Shown: one piece after another, positions 35,701 through 47,034 of the stretch
How positions within the stretch are numbered: position 1 is the stretch's first letter
Layout: every line of letters begins with the position of its first letter
Assembly (NCBI GenBank): GCA_045837725.1
Contig: JBEWZL010000179.1
Location: 372,001 to 436,000, forward strand
From: Vermamoeba vermiformis
Taxonomy: Eukaryota > Tubulinea > Echinamoebida
Length of the DNA: 64,000 bases
Direction: 5' to 3'
Notes under the pieces: model-generated
Databases searched by the model: none
Seen by the model: the letters and a program-made list of their open reading frames with translations, nothing else
Told to the model about the DNA's origin: nothing
Translations under genes and position numbers: made by a program

Positions 35701-36172
35701 ATCGGCCAGAGAGGATCATTTTTTTGTGTTGCTGAAAAACAAAAAATTCAATTCGCCAGGCTTTCTTATAACATATCTTGTCTTATTTAAGCAAAAGTAA
35801 GGTGATTTGAATTTCTTATATAAAGCCAAAGATTCTTTAAACGGCTATGAATTTATTATTGGCAAGCGCTTGTAATGATTGCGAATTATGGAATAAGCCG
35901 TCTATAATTCATTATATTCTATATATTGACTAAATTTAGAAAAGATAAGACTGCATCCATGGTCATACCGTGAATCCTTGATTGTCGGTAACATCCGCTT
36001 CAAGACCGCGGTCTAAAAGAAATGTAACCATTTTAGTAGCGCCTCTTTCGGCTGCGTGGTGCAAAAAAGAATAGCCTTTATCGTCACGAGCCTTCAAGCC
36101 GATGCCTTTGGAAAACAAAAGCCTCATGCCTTCGACATCGTTAGAACGAGCAGTGGTCCAAATATCCGACAT
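32749..36172 (-). CDS. Ankyrin-repeat protein with Ser-rich linker and helical-bundle C-terminus
   Basis: Thirteen exons on the minus strand: 36172-35969, 35642-35492, 35387-35361, 35308-35196, 35002-34815, 34762-34484, 34436-34223, 34166-33955, 33904-33715, 33657-33423, 33370-33174, 33111-32905 and 32856-32749, 774 residues; all phases agree. Three or four ankyrin repeats come first (GYSFLHHAAERGATKMVTFL, PLLRAVSAGQEESAKLLLEAG). A basic low-complexity region rich in Ser, Lys and Thr follows (about 180-390). The C-terminal half (about 400-774) is all helical without coiled-coil heptads, resembling stacked four-helix bundles as in vinculin- or talin-type adaptors. That resemblance is structural guesswork; I do not recognise the family. 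A scaffold or cytoskeletal role is inference. An in-frame ATG at 36319 would extend the N-terminus by 49 residues. Confidence 0.75.
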
Positions 36173-37144
36173 TTGTGTATTAGTTCTAACAAGTGTTCTA
36201 GTCTTGAGTGTCGAAATGAAACAAAATGGAAGTTTTGAATTGTTTAAAATCACGTTGTTAATCTCGGAATTGTGAACAGTTTGGATTAAAGGTTCCAACC
36301 GCGCGTCACAAATTCCCATTGGATGCCATTAGGGAGGTGCCTATTGATTCTATTGGCCGCTCTAAAAATAATGCTGACCAATGGCGTAATAGTCTTTGAT
36401 CCAAAAATGGAAGGGCATCGGTCTCTAGTGGCAAATCGAAGCTCTTTGCCGTGCACTGTGTATTCTAATGTTTATTCTTCTGCCTCCCGCAAACGGCAGC
36501 ATTAAACAGCGCTTTCGAACGATTTGAGCTTCGATCTGGATAAAACAAACGCAGCGTTGTTACACATGATACAATTGCCTGCATGTGGTCGAACAATAAG
36601 CTTGAATGAGATTTCGCCACCAAACGCATACAGCCTGCACTTCAATCGCGAAAAAGCGACCCGCAAGATCTGATCCGCGTGGATCTGCACAGCGCCAAAG
36701 AGCGCCATAAGGCCTCTACGGAAAGTTTGCGTTTTGGCATGGTATTGCCCGTAGAAATTGCGAGATCCATGACTACACTCTACTACATTCGCAGATTCAC
36801 TAACTCCGAAAATCCTACTAACTTAGCCGAAAAACCCCAACCGGCCACTCAAAGTAAATATTCAACATACTGAGTTTCACGTGCCAGATGAATTAATAGT
36901 GCACTACAAACGAAGTTTCTTTAATTTTAAAACTGACGAATCAGAGCGTTTCAATTCACCCTAAGCTAGAGATTCCTACGATGCCATTAATTCGCTTTTG
37001 GTTTATTTAATGTAATTTTACAGATTGGACTGTGACACCTTGTTGGTACCACGGAGAATTCGAACTGCACAGTTGAATCGATTTTTATGGGCGAGAGGGA
37101 TGGTCGTAAACGTCTGGTTGTATTGCTCGCCAGGCAAACACTGA
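36173..37144. other. Spacer, about 970 bp, no gene recognised
   Basis: It contains short open frames on both strands (for example minus strand 36708-36502), none with a recognisable family or consistent splice context. It is long for this gene-dense window, so an unrecognised or decayed gene is possible. Confidence 0.5.
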
Positions 37145-37861
37145 TTAATAGCGATTCGTGCCTAAGAGTAGCTGAATAGCACCAACCATTGACAGAATGA
37201 ACGAATGAGTGAGCACTGTGCAACCGCTAGTTCTAGGAGTGTTAGAGATTGGACTTCTTTGAGGTGAAGAGGGACTATTTTGAACACTAGGACTGCCCAC
37301 TTGTACTGTCGGTGCCCCAGGGACTATCTTGTCTGGGGCGTTGCAGAAGTAAGTGTCGCAACAGAGCACATTCTGATAAGTGCTCTTAAATCCCTCACAG
37401 TTGGTGGCAGTATCAATCGCGTACATCTCTTGCTTGGTGCCTAGACCATCAGTCGTGCTGTAGTACACGCACACGAAGGCTCCTTTTTGAAGCGGCTTGC
37501 TAACTGGCAGCACCATTCCTATATTCGTGATGCTCGTCACGTAGCAGGAGCGATATTCCAAGGTATCTGGTGGTGCCATACAGAAGTCACTAGAGCAGTA
37601 TTGGAAATTCGAAAATTCGGAGTTGGATTCGAAGTCGGCTATTTGATTGTTTGTGGCATAAGAAAAAGCAGTTTGAATGCTTTCATTGGGGCCGACATAG
37701 CACGGTGTTTTGCACACATAATCGTAGCGCACGCATACATCCGCAGCCAATAAAAGGTTAGAAACCAGGCCATCATTTAAGTTGCCGACCAGGCAATTGA
37801 GAGCTGCAGCAGATGAAACCGCCAAAGCGAAAATAACTATAATTATCTTGTTGTTGTTCAT
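37145..37861 (-). CDS. Secreted GPI-anchored cysteine-rich protein, Ly6/uPAR-like
   Basis: An intronless frame of 238 residues starting at the ATG at 37861. There is a signal peptide (IIIVIFALAVSSAAA), then two cysteine-rich units. The first ends CSSDFCMAP and the second ends with the LCCDTYFCNAPD block, which looks like the CCxxDxCN signature of Ly6/uPAR three-finger domains. A Pro/Ser-rich stalk (PSSPQRSPISN) and a hydrophobic C-terminal tail ending in LLLGTNRY suggest a GPI attachment signal, although the last four residues are polar. It would be a cell-surface protein of unknown ligand. Lack of introns is unusual here and is shared with the gene at 43746. Confidence 0.7.
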   Translation of the reverse strand: MNNNKIIIVIFALAVSSAAALNCLVGNLNDGLVSNLLLAADVCVRYDYVCKTPCYVGPNESIQTAFSYATNNQIADFESNSEFSNFQYCSSDFCMAPPDTLEYRSCYVTSITNIGMVLPVSKPLQKGAFVCVYYSTTDGLGTKQEMYAIDTATNCEGFKSTYQNVLCCDTYFCNAPDKIVPGAPTVQVGSPSVQNSPSSPQRSPISNTPRTSGCTVLTHSFILSMVGAIQLLLGTNRY

Positions 37862-38067
37862 TGTAGTATGCGCTGAAAAGCGAAAAAAAAATCTTTCGGC
37901 CCGTTGTACCAAAGTCAACGTTGGTCAACCTTTAAGAAATAGATCAGATCAAGGAATAAAGCAAGACGAACGGTTGTGTCCCGACATCCCAAATTCTCAT
38001 TAGTCTAAAATGCCGTCAATTCAATGTTTGTTTATTTGATGTAATTTTAAATCATCTCGCGAGCACC

Positions 38068-40422
38068 ATGGAAGAGATTAAACGAGAAGATAACGGAGAC
38101 GATTTTAAGAAGCTATCTGAGCTTGGCCTTGAGTTCCCTAAACTCGACGCTCGAGGGGCAGATCTGATCATCACCTTCGACCAAGACGATTCAGCTTCTG
38201 AAATATTAGAAGTCGATGAAGATGAAATTGGAAAAATCCAAATTAAGCTGAGTAGTGATAAGACAATGCACTCAATGGTCTTTCCGGATGCCTCAAAGAG
38301 ATTCAAGTTTGAAAGGTATCTTATCGTGCAAGAAATTTTTTAATCATAAGAATATCTATATAATTACAAAATACAATAGGAAAATCACTAAATAATGCTT
38401 GTGATATTTTTCAATCGATTTTTTTAAATGACAATCTTTTATATTTAACAGCGCCAGTCTACGCTACAATCAAGACCGAAATATGTTCTATATTAGATTT
38501 AGACGATTTTTAATACAAGAATTTTCGCTCGAAGTTGATGCTATGGACGAGGAAGTAATGGTAGATGTAAGGATCTAAATAACCAATTTTATCGCCTTGG
38601 TTAATCGGCAATATAACTAATTCTCATACATCATAGTTTGATAGTAAAAATAGAATTATTGGATTTGCAGTTTTGAATTCTGCACGCTGGTTGAAGAAAG
38701 AAGTCTTCGCGCAGCTGCCTGATAACGAGGTAATCTTCGTAGATCCGTTTAAACGAACTTAGAAGTACCAGTATTAATATAATATGTTATTAGTGGATTA
38801 AAGTGCCCGTTGAAGGTGTCCAAGAGAGTAACGGACCTGAGGATTATCTCGAGCGTAAAGCGAAAAAGGTTAGAAAAGCACAACAACCAGCTCCTGAGCC
38901 TAAAAATAAGCCCAAAAAGCGCGTATTTATCAACTTAGTTCCTAATCCTATTCCTGGACTTGAAGGTACAAACAAGCCAATCGTTACACAGTCTTGCTCA
39001 TTTCTTTTTAGACGCACCTAAAAACTCGTTCTTCCGTCAAAAAATCGTCAGAGACTTGGCCTGGGTGATGAATAGTCCCTTTATATTACGAAACATTCCT
39101 CAATTGCCTGATTTCGTCGTTAATTCAACCGAAGAAAAGAAGCCCGATTATTTTACCGATTTGCCGCTAGTACCTGAAGAGTGGAATGCAGTTATTAACG
39201 ATCCAAAGTTTTTACAAGAATTAGACGATAATCCGCAAGAGTTTTATGACTGGTACGCACAACTGACGTTAAAATTCTTCGTGGAGATTGACCGCTTTGT
39301 TACAGGATCAAAACGAAGGTCGTTCAAAGCAACAATTTGGGCGGTTACTTTTCAATGTTGATTCAATGGTGGTTGTTGAAGTGTCCTAACACTGACAAGG
39401 TACGTGACAATCATACTGTCACTACAAACATATTTCTAATACTCGAATAGTTACGCGTCAAATTCCAACTGTACAAAGACAAGAAGACTATTGGTGATTT
39501 GGATTTCTTATTCCACGATACAGAGACAGACGGTAGGAGTAATATATTCGTTATAGAATGGAGTACTGAGCGTTGGTATTGTTCAGAGTGGATCCACTGG
39601 GAAGTTGGAATCAAGTTTTATTTATTGCCGTTTGAGAATAAGCCGACTGAAGGCTGTCAAGTATTTAACGGCCCTCATTGCACGGGAGACTCGTTGTCAA
39701 AGTTCATTCGAAAGACGTGCAAACAGCTTCAGATCCGCGATGACGAGACAGCACGTGAGAAGCTGGTAGAAGAAGGAGTGTTGCCGTCACGTTGTTATTT
39801 CTTTTTGAAGGGATATTTGTTCTATCCTCTCACGGACCACTACTACGAACAAAGCAACTATGCTAAAGCACCACAAGAGTTCATGAACGAATACGTGGCC
39901 AAGCACTACAGCATCGAGAACACTAATTTGCATCCTAATCACTGCAAGGGCTGGTGGAACCAATTCAAATACTTGTCAACCGAGGGTGACGAGCGGATAG
40001 GTAATACATATAACCTTTATTATCCTCCTTAATCCTAATGCTAAAATTTTATTTGGAATGTAGCTAATGACGTGCTTTTGTTGGAAACGAATGTCAACGA
40101 AGTGAAAAAGACGAAGCTTGCAACTTCACGCTGGGTTATCTTGACGAAGGCAGACTTTATGACGGAGATTTATATCACCCCTGATAGGGTCGCTGATTAT
40201 GATTTATTGGACTACCCGCAGCTGAAGCAAAAATTGACCGAAAGTTTCCAAAGAAATTACAGAGGCGTGTTCTTGAGCGAATTGATTCCGTGGGACCAGT
40301 CAAGATTCAAGAACGAGCCAAATCCCGCTCAAATCACGTGGGTCGAGGCTAGTAGAGGAATTATTGTTAGCGACAAGTGGCCTGATCCGATCTACGCCAA
40401 CAAACGGTATTTCAACTACTAG
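38068..40422 (+). CDS. DUF1853-family protein
   Basis: Exons: 38068-38315, 38452-38566, 38637-38729, 38794-38965, 39012-39252, 39306-39399, 39451-39532, 39587-40000 and 40064-40422, about 605 residues. The N-terminal ~200 residues are acidic, with no recognised domain, and end in a Lys/Pro linker. The rest matches the DUF1853 pattern known mainly from bacteria: VRDLAWVMNSPFIL, EFYDWIKTK followed by NNLGGYFSMLIQWWL, KTIGDLDFLFHD, IHWEVGIKFYLL, CYFFLKGYLFYP and NLHPNHCKGWW. The fold has been compared with restriction-endonuclease-like proteins, but function is unknown. The intron 39533-39586 is 54 nt with no in-frame stop, so an unspliced form would add 18 residues inside a conserved motif. Confidence 0.85.
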
Positions 40423-40616
40423 GCTTGTAATGACATAAAATTCGTTGTAAATTAACTTCTGAGTATGGCGTTAACGAGGTCTCCCGATTTATCAAATTTA
40501 TTTGGTTGAGTTTTCTGCGAGTTTCGGTGGCGAGTAATTTTCGACAACAAAAGAAAAGGCAACAACAGATGTATTAAATTGTAAATATTATATAATATAT
40601 ACCACAATAAATTTAA

Positions 40617-43600
40617 ATGCAACGAGTAAAGACAAGTGTGATTGGATGGGTGGAGCGCCGAATAGACGCGGGCATCACATCCGCTGGAGAATCTGCAAAA
40701 ACATTTTTCGTCGAAGGTATGTAACATTTCATTAAAATAAATAAACGTAATATGCCACTAGAACTTTTTCAAAATTAAATAATTTCTAATTTTTTTTTCT
40801 CGTTTATTCTTGTTTCTAAAAGATTGTACTTATTAATAATATTAATACGTAGCATGGAGAATTGTTTCTAGAATATTTATTGCTTGGATCACTGTCTTGC
40901 TTGGATTTCTCAATAAAAGAGCCTTCGAAGGCTGGTTCACAGCTGAAAGAGGACGAATTCAACAAAGACCAGTGCCTCCCTCTCCTAACAGCGATTCATT
41001 TGAAGAGTAAGTGAATCTTGTCATGTCACATTTAATTGGTCTGAAACTCATTCAATTGAATAGGCATACAATGACTCGGTTTGCGTCGCTGTTGGACGAA
41101 TCAGACGAGCAGTACGTGATACAATTATATGCACATATTGATTAAAATATGAGCTAACTTTAAACAGTAATTTAACGGCGCTGAAGTCGTCGACCCCAGA
41201 TCTGACAGTCAGTTCAGGTTCGCTGACAAGCAGCAACAATAACAACAATAATACAACTTCAACGAATAAACCTCGTAGACCAAGTAGGGCTTCTTTAAGA
41301 CGTAAGTAATAATGCATTTTCAGTGCGAATGTCAGTTATTAACAACTTCTTGCCAGCGAAGAAAGTAGTGATGCCGAAGATTAAATATGACAAAGTTGAT
41401 GTGAATAAGGATCGCATATTTTCATATGAGAAGGTCATGACAGGTTTCTTCGAGGACTTAAAGATGAACACGATCTTGGCAATCGATAAAATCATGAATG
41501 CGCTCAGACGATGGTCGAAGGACTTTTTTACGTACTTGAAGAACTTGACATTGACAACGATATTGTTGGCGTTATTGGACCCACGACGCTATTGGCAGCG
41601 AGCAGTATGGGCCTATTCCATTGTCGTGGCAGCGAGCAAACGCGTCATAAACTTCCTCCGTCCGAGCACTTGGAAAGCAGTGCCGCACAAGATCGTCGCT
41701 AAAGATCGACTTGACAAGCGACGCATGCAAGAGATCGTGCAGAGCCATGGATATCCCTATGAGCAGTACACTGTCACTACTGAAGACGGTTATATTTTGA
41801 CACTCGAAAGATTGCCCAATCGCAAGAGCGCAAAAGTGTACGTCATTACATACAGGTCTATCGCGCGCTAATATTAATGGATATTTATGTTAGTTTGTAT
41901 TTGCAACACGGTGTTATTGACAACAGTTACACGTGGTTCGCACATATTCAAGGACAAGGTGCCCTGGCATTCACTGCATTTGATTCGGGCTATGACGTGT
42001 TTGTCGGAACATTAAGGTCGTAGTACGTCTGGCAACGGCTTTTTTTGCTAATAATTTAAACTGTAGAGGGTGTCAAGGCAGTATGAAGCACGTCAATCCT
42101 AATATCAAGGCCAAAGAGTACTGGAACTTTACAGTGAACGAGCACGGGTTTTACGACTTCCCCGCGTTCATGAGTAAGATTAACGAGCTCAAGAACCAAG
42201 AACTTGATGTACTTTCACAGCCTATTGTCATCGACGCTGAGACTGGTCAAGTTCATGCATCAAACACGAACAATAATAACAACAACAGTAATTTGAATGT
42301 GCCAAGTTTGTCACCTCGACGAGGATCGTTTAGACGAAGCAAATCTTTCCCGAGCAACATCTTGCAATCGATTGCCAATGGCGAGAAAGTCGTCGAGTTG
42401 AACGATATTCAAGACGAAACTGAAAAGAAAGAATCCACGGCTGCACAAATGTCAAGTGCCGAGTACCGTGCAAAGAGCAAAGAGGCACTGTTAGGCAAGA
42501 AATTTGAAATCACTGTCATTTCTCACAGTGTAAGTCCTCTCTTTTTTTCGACACGTGCATTTCTGACTACGATTTGTAGATGGGAGCAATGGCCACCTTG
42601 ATGTACCTGATCAAGTCTCGCTTGGATAAGAAGCCTCACTACGTATCACGTGCTATTTTATTGTCGCCTGCAGGAGTTCATAAGACTGTAAGTTACGAAA
42701 TACCTTCGAAAGCCGGATCTAACTTCGAGGCAATTTTAGGCACCAAAAATTGTTCCTATTGTCGGCCCTATTCTAACAGTATTATTGTGGATACTTCCGA
42801 TCTATTCGTTTAGATTCCCTTCAGGTCTCATTTTTGGATTATTACTCATGGATGCTGTTTTTACTGACATTTCTTTTCAGAATACGTTCGTGTTTTGTTT
42901 GCTAAGGTGATGGAAGATGTAAATAGAAGCTACTCGATGAGAAATTTAATTTCTTATTTGTTGTCGAAAGTTGTTGGTGGTGACTCAATCGTAAGTCTGG
43001 TGCATCTAGATCGGAGCAACCCAGATCTAATTGTCTTTCGATTTAGGAGCACACGTTTGTTAATGTACATAATATCACGTATAACATCTTCAGCGGCACT
43101 TCGGCAGGTGTTTTCAGACATTTCTATCAGATCTACCGAAAAGGCAAATTCATGGTAAGCACGTGACTATTGCATATTAATTCTACCTTGTGCGCTGTCG
43201 AAATGTATTGGCATATGGTGTTGTCAATATACCATGAGGGCACATAGATTATCCTATCTATCTATAGCGTACTAATATCTACTAAAGGCATACGACTTCG
43301 GCAAAGATCGTAATATGCGCGAGTACGGTCAGAGAGAACCGATCGACTTTTTGGCTAATTATGACAAGTAAGAAAAATATCAATATTGACCTCTATAGTA
43401 TTTTTGTTAATATTTTGTTCTTAGGATCGATATCCCGATCTATTTCGTGATGGGTTTGAAGGACACGCTGATCGAGCCAGTCAGTATTATAACGCACTTC
43501 TCAACGCTTGAAGATCATCACCCTAATCTAGGTACGTATTACACTTATAATAGAAAAGTAAAATAATACGATCTAATTATTGTGCAGCGTTCTTAAAAGC

Positions 43601-43709
43601 GATCCCAAAGTTGGGTCACATCGATTTTACTATTGGTGCAAACGAAGAGTTAATTTCATACATCATGTCAATTCTTACCGAGAAGAATAAATCGAGCACG
43701 ATACAGTAA
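40617..43709 (+). CDS. Acid lipase/steryl-ester hydrolase (AB-hydrolase lipase family) with long N-terminal region
   Basis: Exons: 40617-40716, 40853-41006, 41064-41111, 41168-41301, 41324-41837, 41894-42016, 42067-42529, 42580-42687, then one uncertain junction, 42881-42990, 43047-43154, 43288-43367, 43425-43531 and 43588-43709; about 720 residues. The first ~270 residues have hydrophobic helices and Asn/Ser runs, suggesting membrane attachment. The lipase part starts at HGYPYEQYTVTTEDGYIL, with LQHGVIDNSYTW, the nucleophile elbow SHSMG, the Asp in GLKDTL and the His in KLGHIDF. The catalytic triad is complete. Between 42688 and 42880 no exon satisfies both splice signals and phase, so the lid region is unresolved. 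Yeast TGL1/YEH enzymes of this family hydrolyse steryl esters on lipid droplets. Confidence 0.85.
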
Positions 43710-43745
43710 AATAATAATACTATTTAAGGCAATTTGAAGTTTGTT

Positions 43746-44369
43746 TTATTTTTGGATCCGTTCACTTATTATTTGGACCTTTTTTTTTCCATTTACGACG
43801 CACTCGTAATTACTTTTGTTATATTCGCACCTATTAAGCATATATTTGCCTGTTTGAATTACGTTACTGCATCCAGGATCAGAAAAGCTTTTGATAATCA
43901 TTGTTGTGTCATCGCAGTCATATTTCTCATATTGGCCTTTCATATATGAGCTCGGCACGCATGTATAAAGCGGTGCTATTTCAGCTTTGTAGAAGGATTT
44001 ACATTCGTCAGCTGAATCTCGTACAATTGCGTAAGAAGTGCTATTTACTAATCTACCAGGGTCAGGCTCTTCAGTAGCAAAACGTGTAGTCAAATTTGAG
44101 TTTAAATCGCATTTCCATCCGAGTATTATTGTTTTGGATTCGCATCTGCTACATTGTTTTTCTGAGCACATTTGAAAATAAATATCGTCTCCAATGCATT
44201 CTATTGAGCGCCATCTTTGAGGCAAAAATTGGGTACAGCTACCATCGTAAACTAATGCTGAGTAAGTCAGATTCACATTACAGGGCAGCTGGTACATCCA
44301 ACCTCCTTTTACATTGCAAAAATGCAGGAAAAGTAATGCAGTACTAAATAGATATATTCTGAGTCTCAT
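43746..44369 (-). CDS. Secreted cysteine-rich protein, intronless
   Basis: An open frame of 207 residues starting with a clear signal peptide (YLFSTALLFLHFCNVKG). The mature part contains about 14 cysteines, including CSEKQCSRC and CDDTTM, plus several N-glycosylation sequons (NLT, NST, NKS). There is no hydrophobic C-terminus, so it is probably secreted. I do not recognise the family. Its stop is 36 bp from the stop of the convergent lipase gene. Like the gene at 37145, it has no intron and codes a surface/secreted Cys-rich protein, but the two share no obvious motif. Confidence 0.65.
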   Translation of the reverse strand: MRLRIYLFSTALLFLHFCNVKGGWMYQLPCNVNLTYSALVYDGSCTQFLPQRWRSIECIGDDIYFQMCSEKQCSRCESKTIILGWKCDLNSNLTTRFATEEPDPGRLVNSTSYAIVRDSADECKSFYKAEIAPLYTCVPSSYMKGQYEKYDCDDTTMIIKSFSDPGCSNVIQTGKYMLNRCEYNKSNYECVVNGKKKVQIISERIQK

Positions 44370-44635
44370 TTTTATCCGTTGTGATGCGTAGTACTGCGTA
44401 CAATAAACAACTCAACTCCGCACTTCGTGCCTTTTTAGTTAACAACTCGACCTCAACAAAGCATCATTAGGTACTGCCCTGAGCTATGGTTCTGTCATGA
44501 AGAAACTGAGGTATGAATTTAACGGTTGAGATTTTCGTAAATTCAATCTTTTACGCGCGTGCTTTTCGTAACTCAGATGTGAATCAACTTGAGAATCAGC
44601 AACACAATCGAGCTAAAATAATAAGGACATTGGTC

Positions 44636-46749
44636 ATGACAGACCTCGAGACTAGAGAGCTTCAAGAAGTAAGCATAGGTGAGTTCGATCCGTAAAAACA
44701 ACAGAAAAAATTACGTAGGTTATTGATTAATTTTTAGAGCTTGAAAATAACGAGGCCCTAGAAGAAGAGTTTACGAAAAATGGTCCTGCAAAATTGCAGA
44801 ATTTTGTGGACTTGACAGACGACCTGGATACGGTAGTACCTGGTCCTGGTAAGCTTAAATATTATGAAACTAAGAGAATATATATTCAAAAGTATATTGA
44901 GCTCGTAATGATAACTTTGAGACCATGAATCTATCAAACTAAGCCAGATCTATTTAATGCTTTGCAAATCCAAACTTACTCGTGCTTTCTCAAAGTGAGC
45001 GTTAATAACAATCGTATTTAGTAACATGGTGGTCTCGATTTCCTGTAATCACCAAGTTTCTCGACCTCTGTAAACAGTCGCAGTTTCCATTGCAAGTCAC
45101 GGTTGGCATTACCTTGGCCTCTTTGTTCATTTTGATCGATGCAATTAGAAATCATTTACCAGGTACGTCTATTGTACGGATTATTATTTTATCTCTTATT
45201 ATCTGACGTAATGTGATTCACACCTAACAAAACTCGGTACGATCCGCTTCGAATGACGTTACTAACTCGCTGTATTAAGACCAGATTTGGCTCGTAGTAA
45301 CAGTTATTATAGTCATTCAAACTACAATGTTTTTCGGTGCTTTCATCAAAAAGGCGTACGTATCGACTGTTCTTATCGTTGTTGTTCTTTTCTTATACCT
45401 CTTTAGTATTATGCGAGTACTTGGCACTATTGCAGGCGCAATTGCGGCAATGCTAGTCTTGTTAATAGGTAAGCTAATGTTATCAATCGAAAGCAGTCAG
45501 AGTGGATTCGCTAATTTTATCGCAGTTTATAACTTGGGCTCTGGATCGTTACAAACAGGTGCCAAGCCGTATCTTTTGGCTATATTAAGTGTTCCCGTAT
45601 ACTGGGGCTCGACAGTGTTAGTTATGAAGTACCCACAGTACCAGTACGCGAGTGTAATGGCTTGTATCGTCTACGTTCTGATTATTTTCGGAGAATATCG
45701 AGGTAAGTTTAGTTAATTAATTATATGAATGTACTTTTAGACTATATTTAACGACATTAACATTTTTGTAACGAAGTTTCTACACCCACATCCGGATTGA
45801 CTCAACCGAACTGGACGAATGCCGTATTCCGAACCTTATCGATTACAGCTGGCGTTATAGTATCGTTTTTAGTATGCTACTTCGTATTTCCTATTCGAGC
45901 AAGTGAAGCAGCAGAAGCTTTGATTGAAAAGCTTGCGAAGGACATTAGCAAGCTGTTCAAATACATTATGAACAGCTACACGAGCGAGAATGTTAGCAAA
46001 TACAATAATGCTGTATTCGTGCAGGAATCACGTGTTCAAGCAAGAGCTATCAGGTACGTTTTCGTAAATGAACTTCCAAAAAAGGAAATAATTAATTTTA
46101 TCGTCTCAGACTGGCACTTGACAAATTGATTGCAATGTTAGAACACTCAGAAGCCGAAGTTAACTTATTTAAGAAGCCACATCGATACCCTGTCGAGAAA
46201 TATCGTGCTATGGTCTTGCACATCCGAAGGTAAAATTTAGTTTCTTATAACCGCAGCCCTATTAATATCAATACCAGATTGTTTTTCATTCTCGTTTCAA
46301 TGTTTTACGTGCGAGATATATACCATACAAGCACACTGCAACAACTACACTTTGCGGATCGACCGATCAGATTGTTGACTTTAACGCTGAGTCGATCGCT
46401 TAAATATGCTACACACGTGGCGCTAAGCAAAGAATCAATCGTGAAAAAGCAACATTTGAATAAGAAACGAAAGTACTTGGTCTTGGACAACGAGAAGGCT
46501 GGCAAAGAGATAGAAGAGCTATTGGATGAATGCGTGTTAATATTGAAGCAATTCGTAGTTGAAAGACGCTTGCAGAAGAGTTCTGAGCAACAAAAGGTCG
46601 CGGAAGCTACATCCGGAGCGGATTTACTAAAGCACACGGATCTCGATACAGAAGAGACGCATTTTCATGGATTGATATCAAACATCCACGTATTTATTAA
46701 TCATATCAAGGGATTGGTTCACGAGGCTGATTCGCTGTTCGCGCATTGA
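44636..46749 (+). CDS. FUSC/ALMT-like membrane transporter
   Basis: Exons: 44636-44678, 44738-44848, 45022-45162, 45280-45468, 45526-45702, 45777-46053, 46110-46229 and 46278-46749, about 509 residues. The pattern is five to six membrane helices in an N-terminal half (PLQVTVGITLASLFIL, IWLVVTVIIVIQTT, GTIAGAIAAMLVLLI) with further helices to VCYFVFPIRASEAAE. A long cytosolic helical region follows, rich in Lys, Glu and Leu. This architecture and the PIRA motif after the last helix fit the FUSC/aromatic acid exporter and aluminium-activated malate transporter superfamily of anion channels and exporters. The intron 45469-45525 is 57 nt with no in-frame stop, so an unspliced reading stays open. 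The substrate is unknown. Confidence 0.78.
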
Positions 46750-47034
46750 AGATCTGGCATCCGCTCCGAGATTTCTCGTTTAGACAACCTTGCTCAGCTT
46801 GCTACTCAGTCGGATTATAGGCTACATCATATCAAACGAATGATCCGAGTCTTTTTGCAAGCGAACCCCGCAGTAGAATTTCGTCTAAGTAGATCGAAGA
46901 TTTTGAAACAGATCCCGCGACTTCCAGAGTTTTCGGTGATTTCAGAAAAAATTCACAAGCTGTCTTAAATACGTCGCAAGCACGTCCGAAAGTCATTCAA
47001 CAAATCGATCGAAGAGAAAGCAACAAGTGAACAA

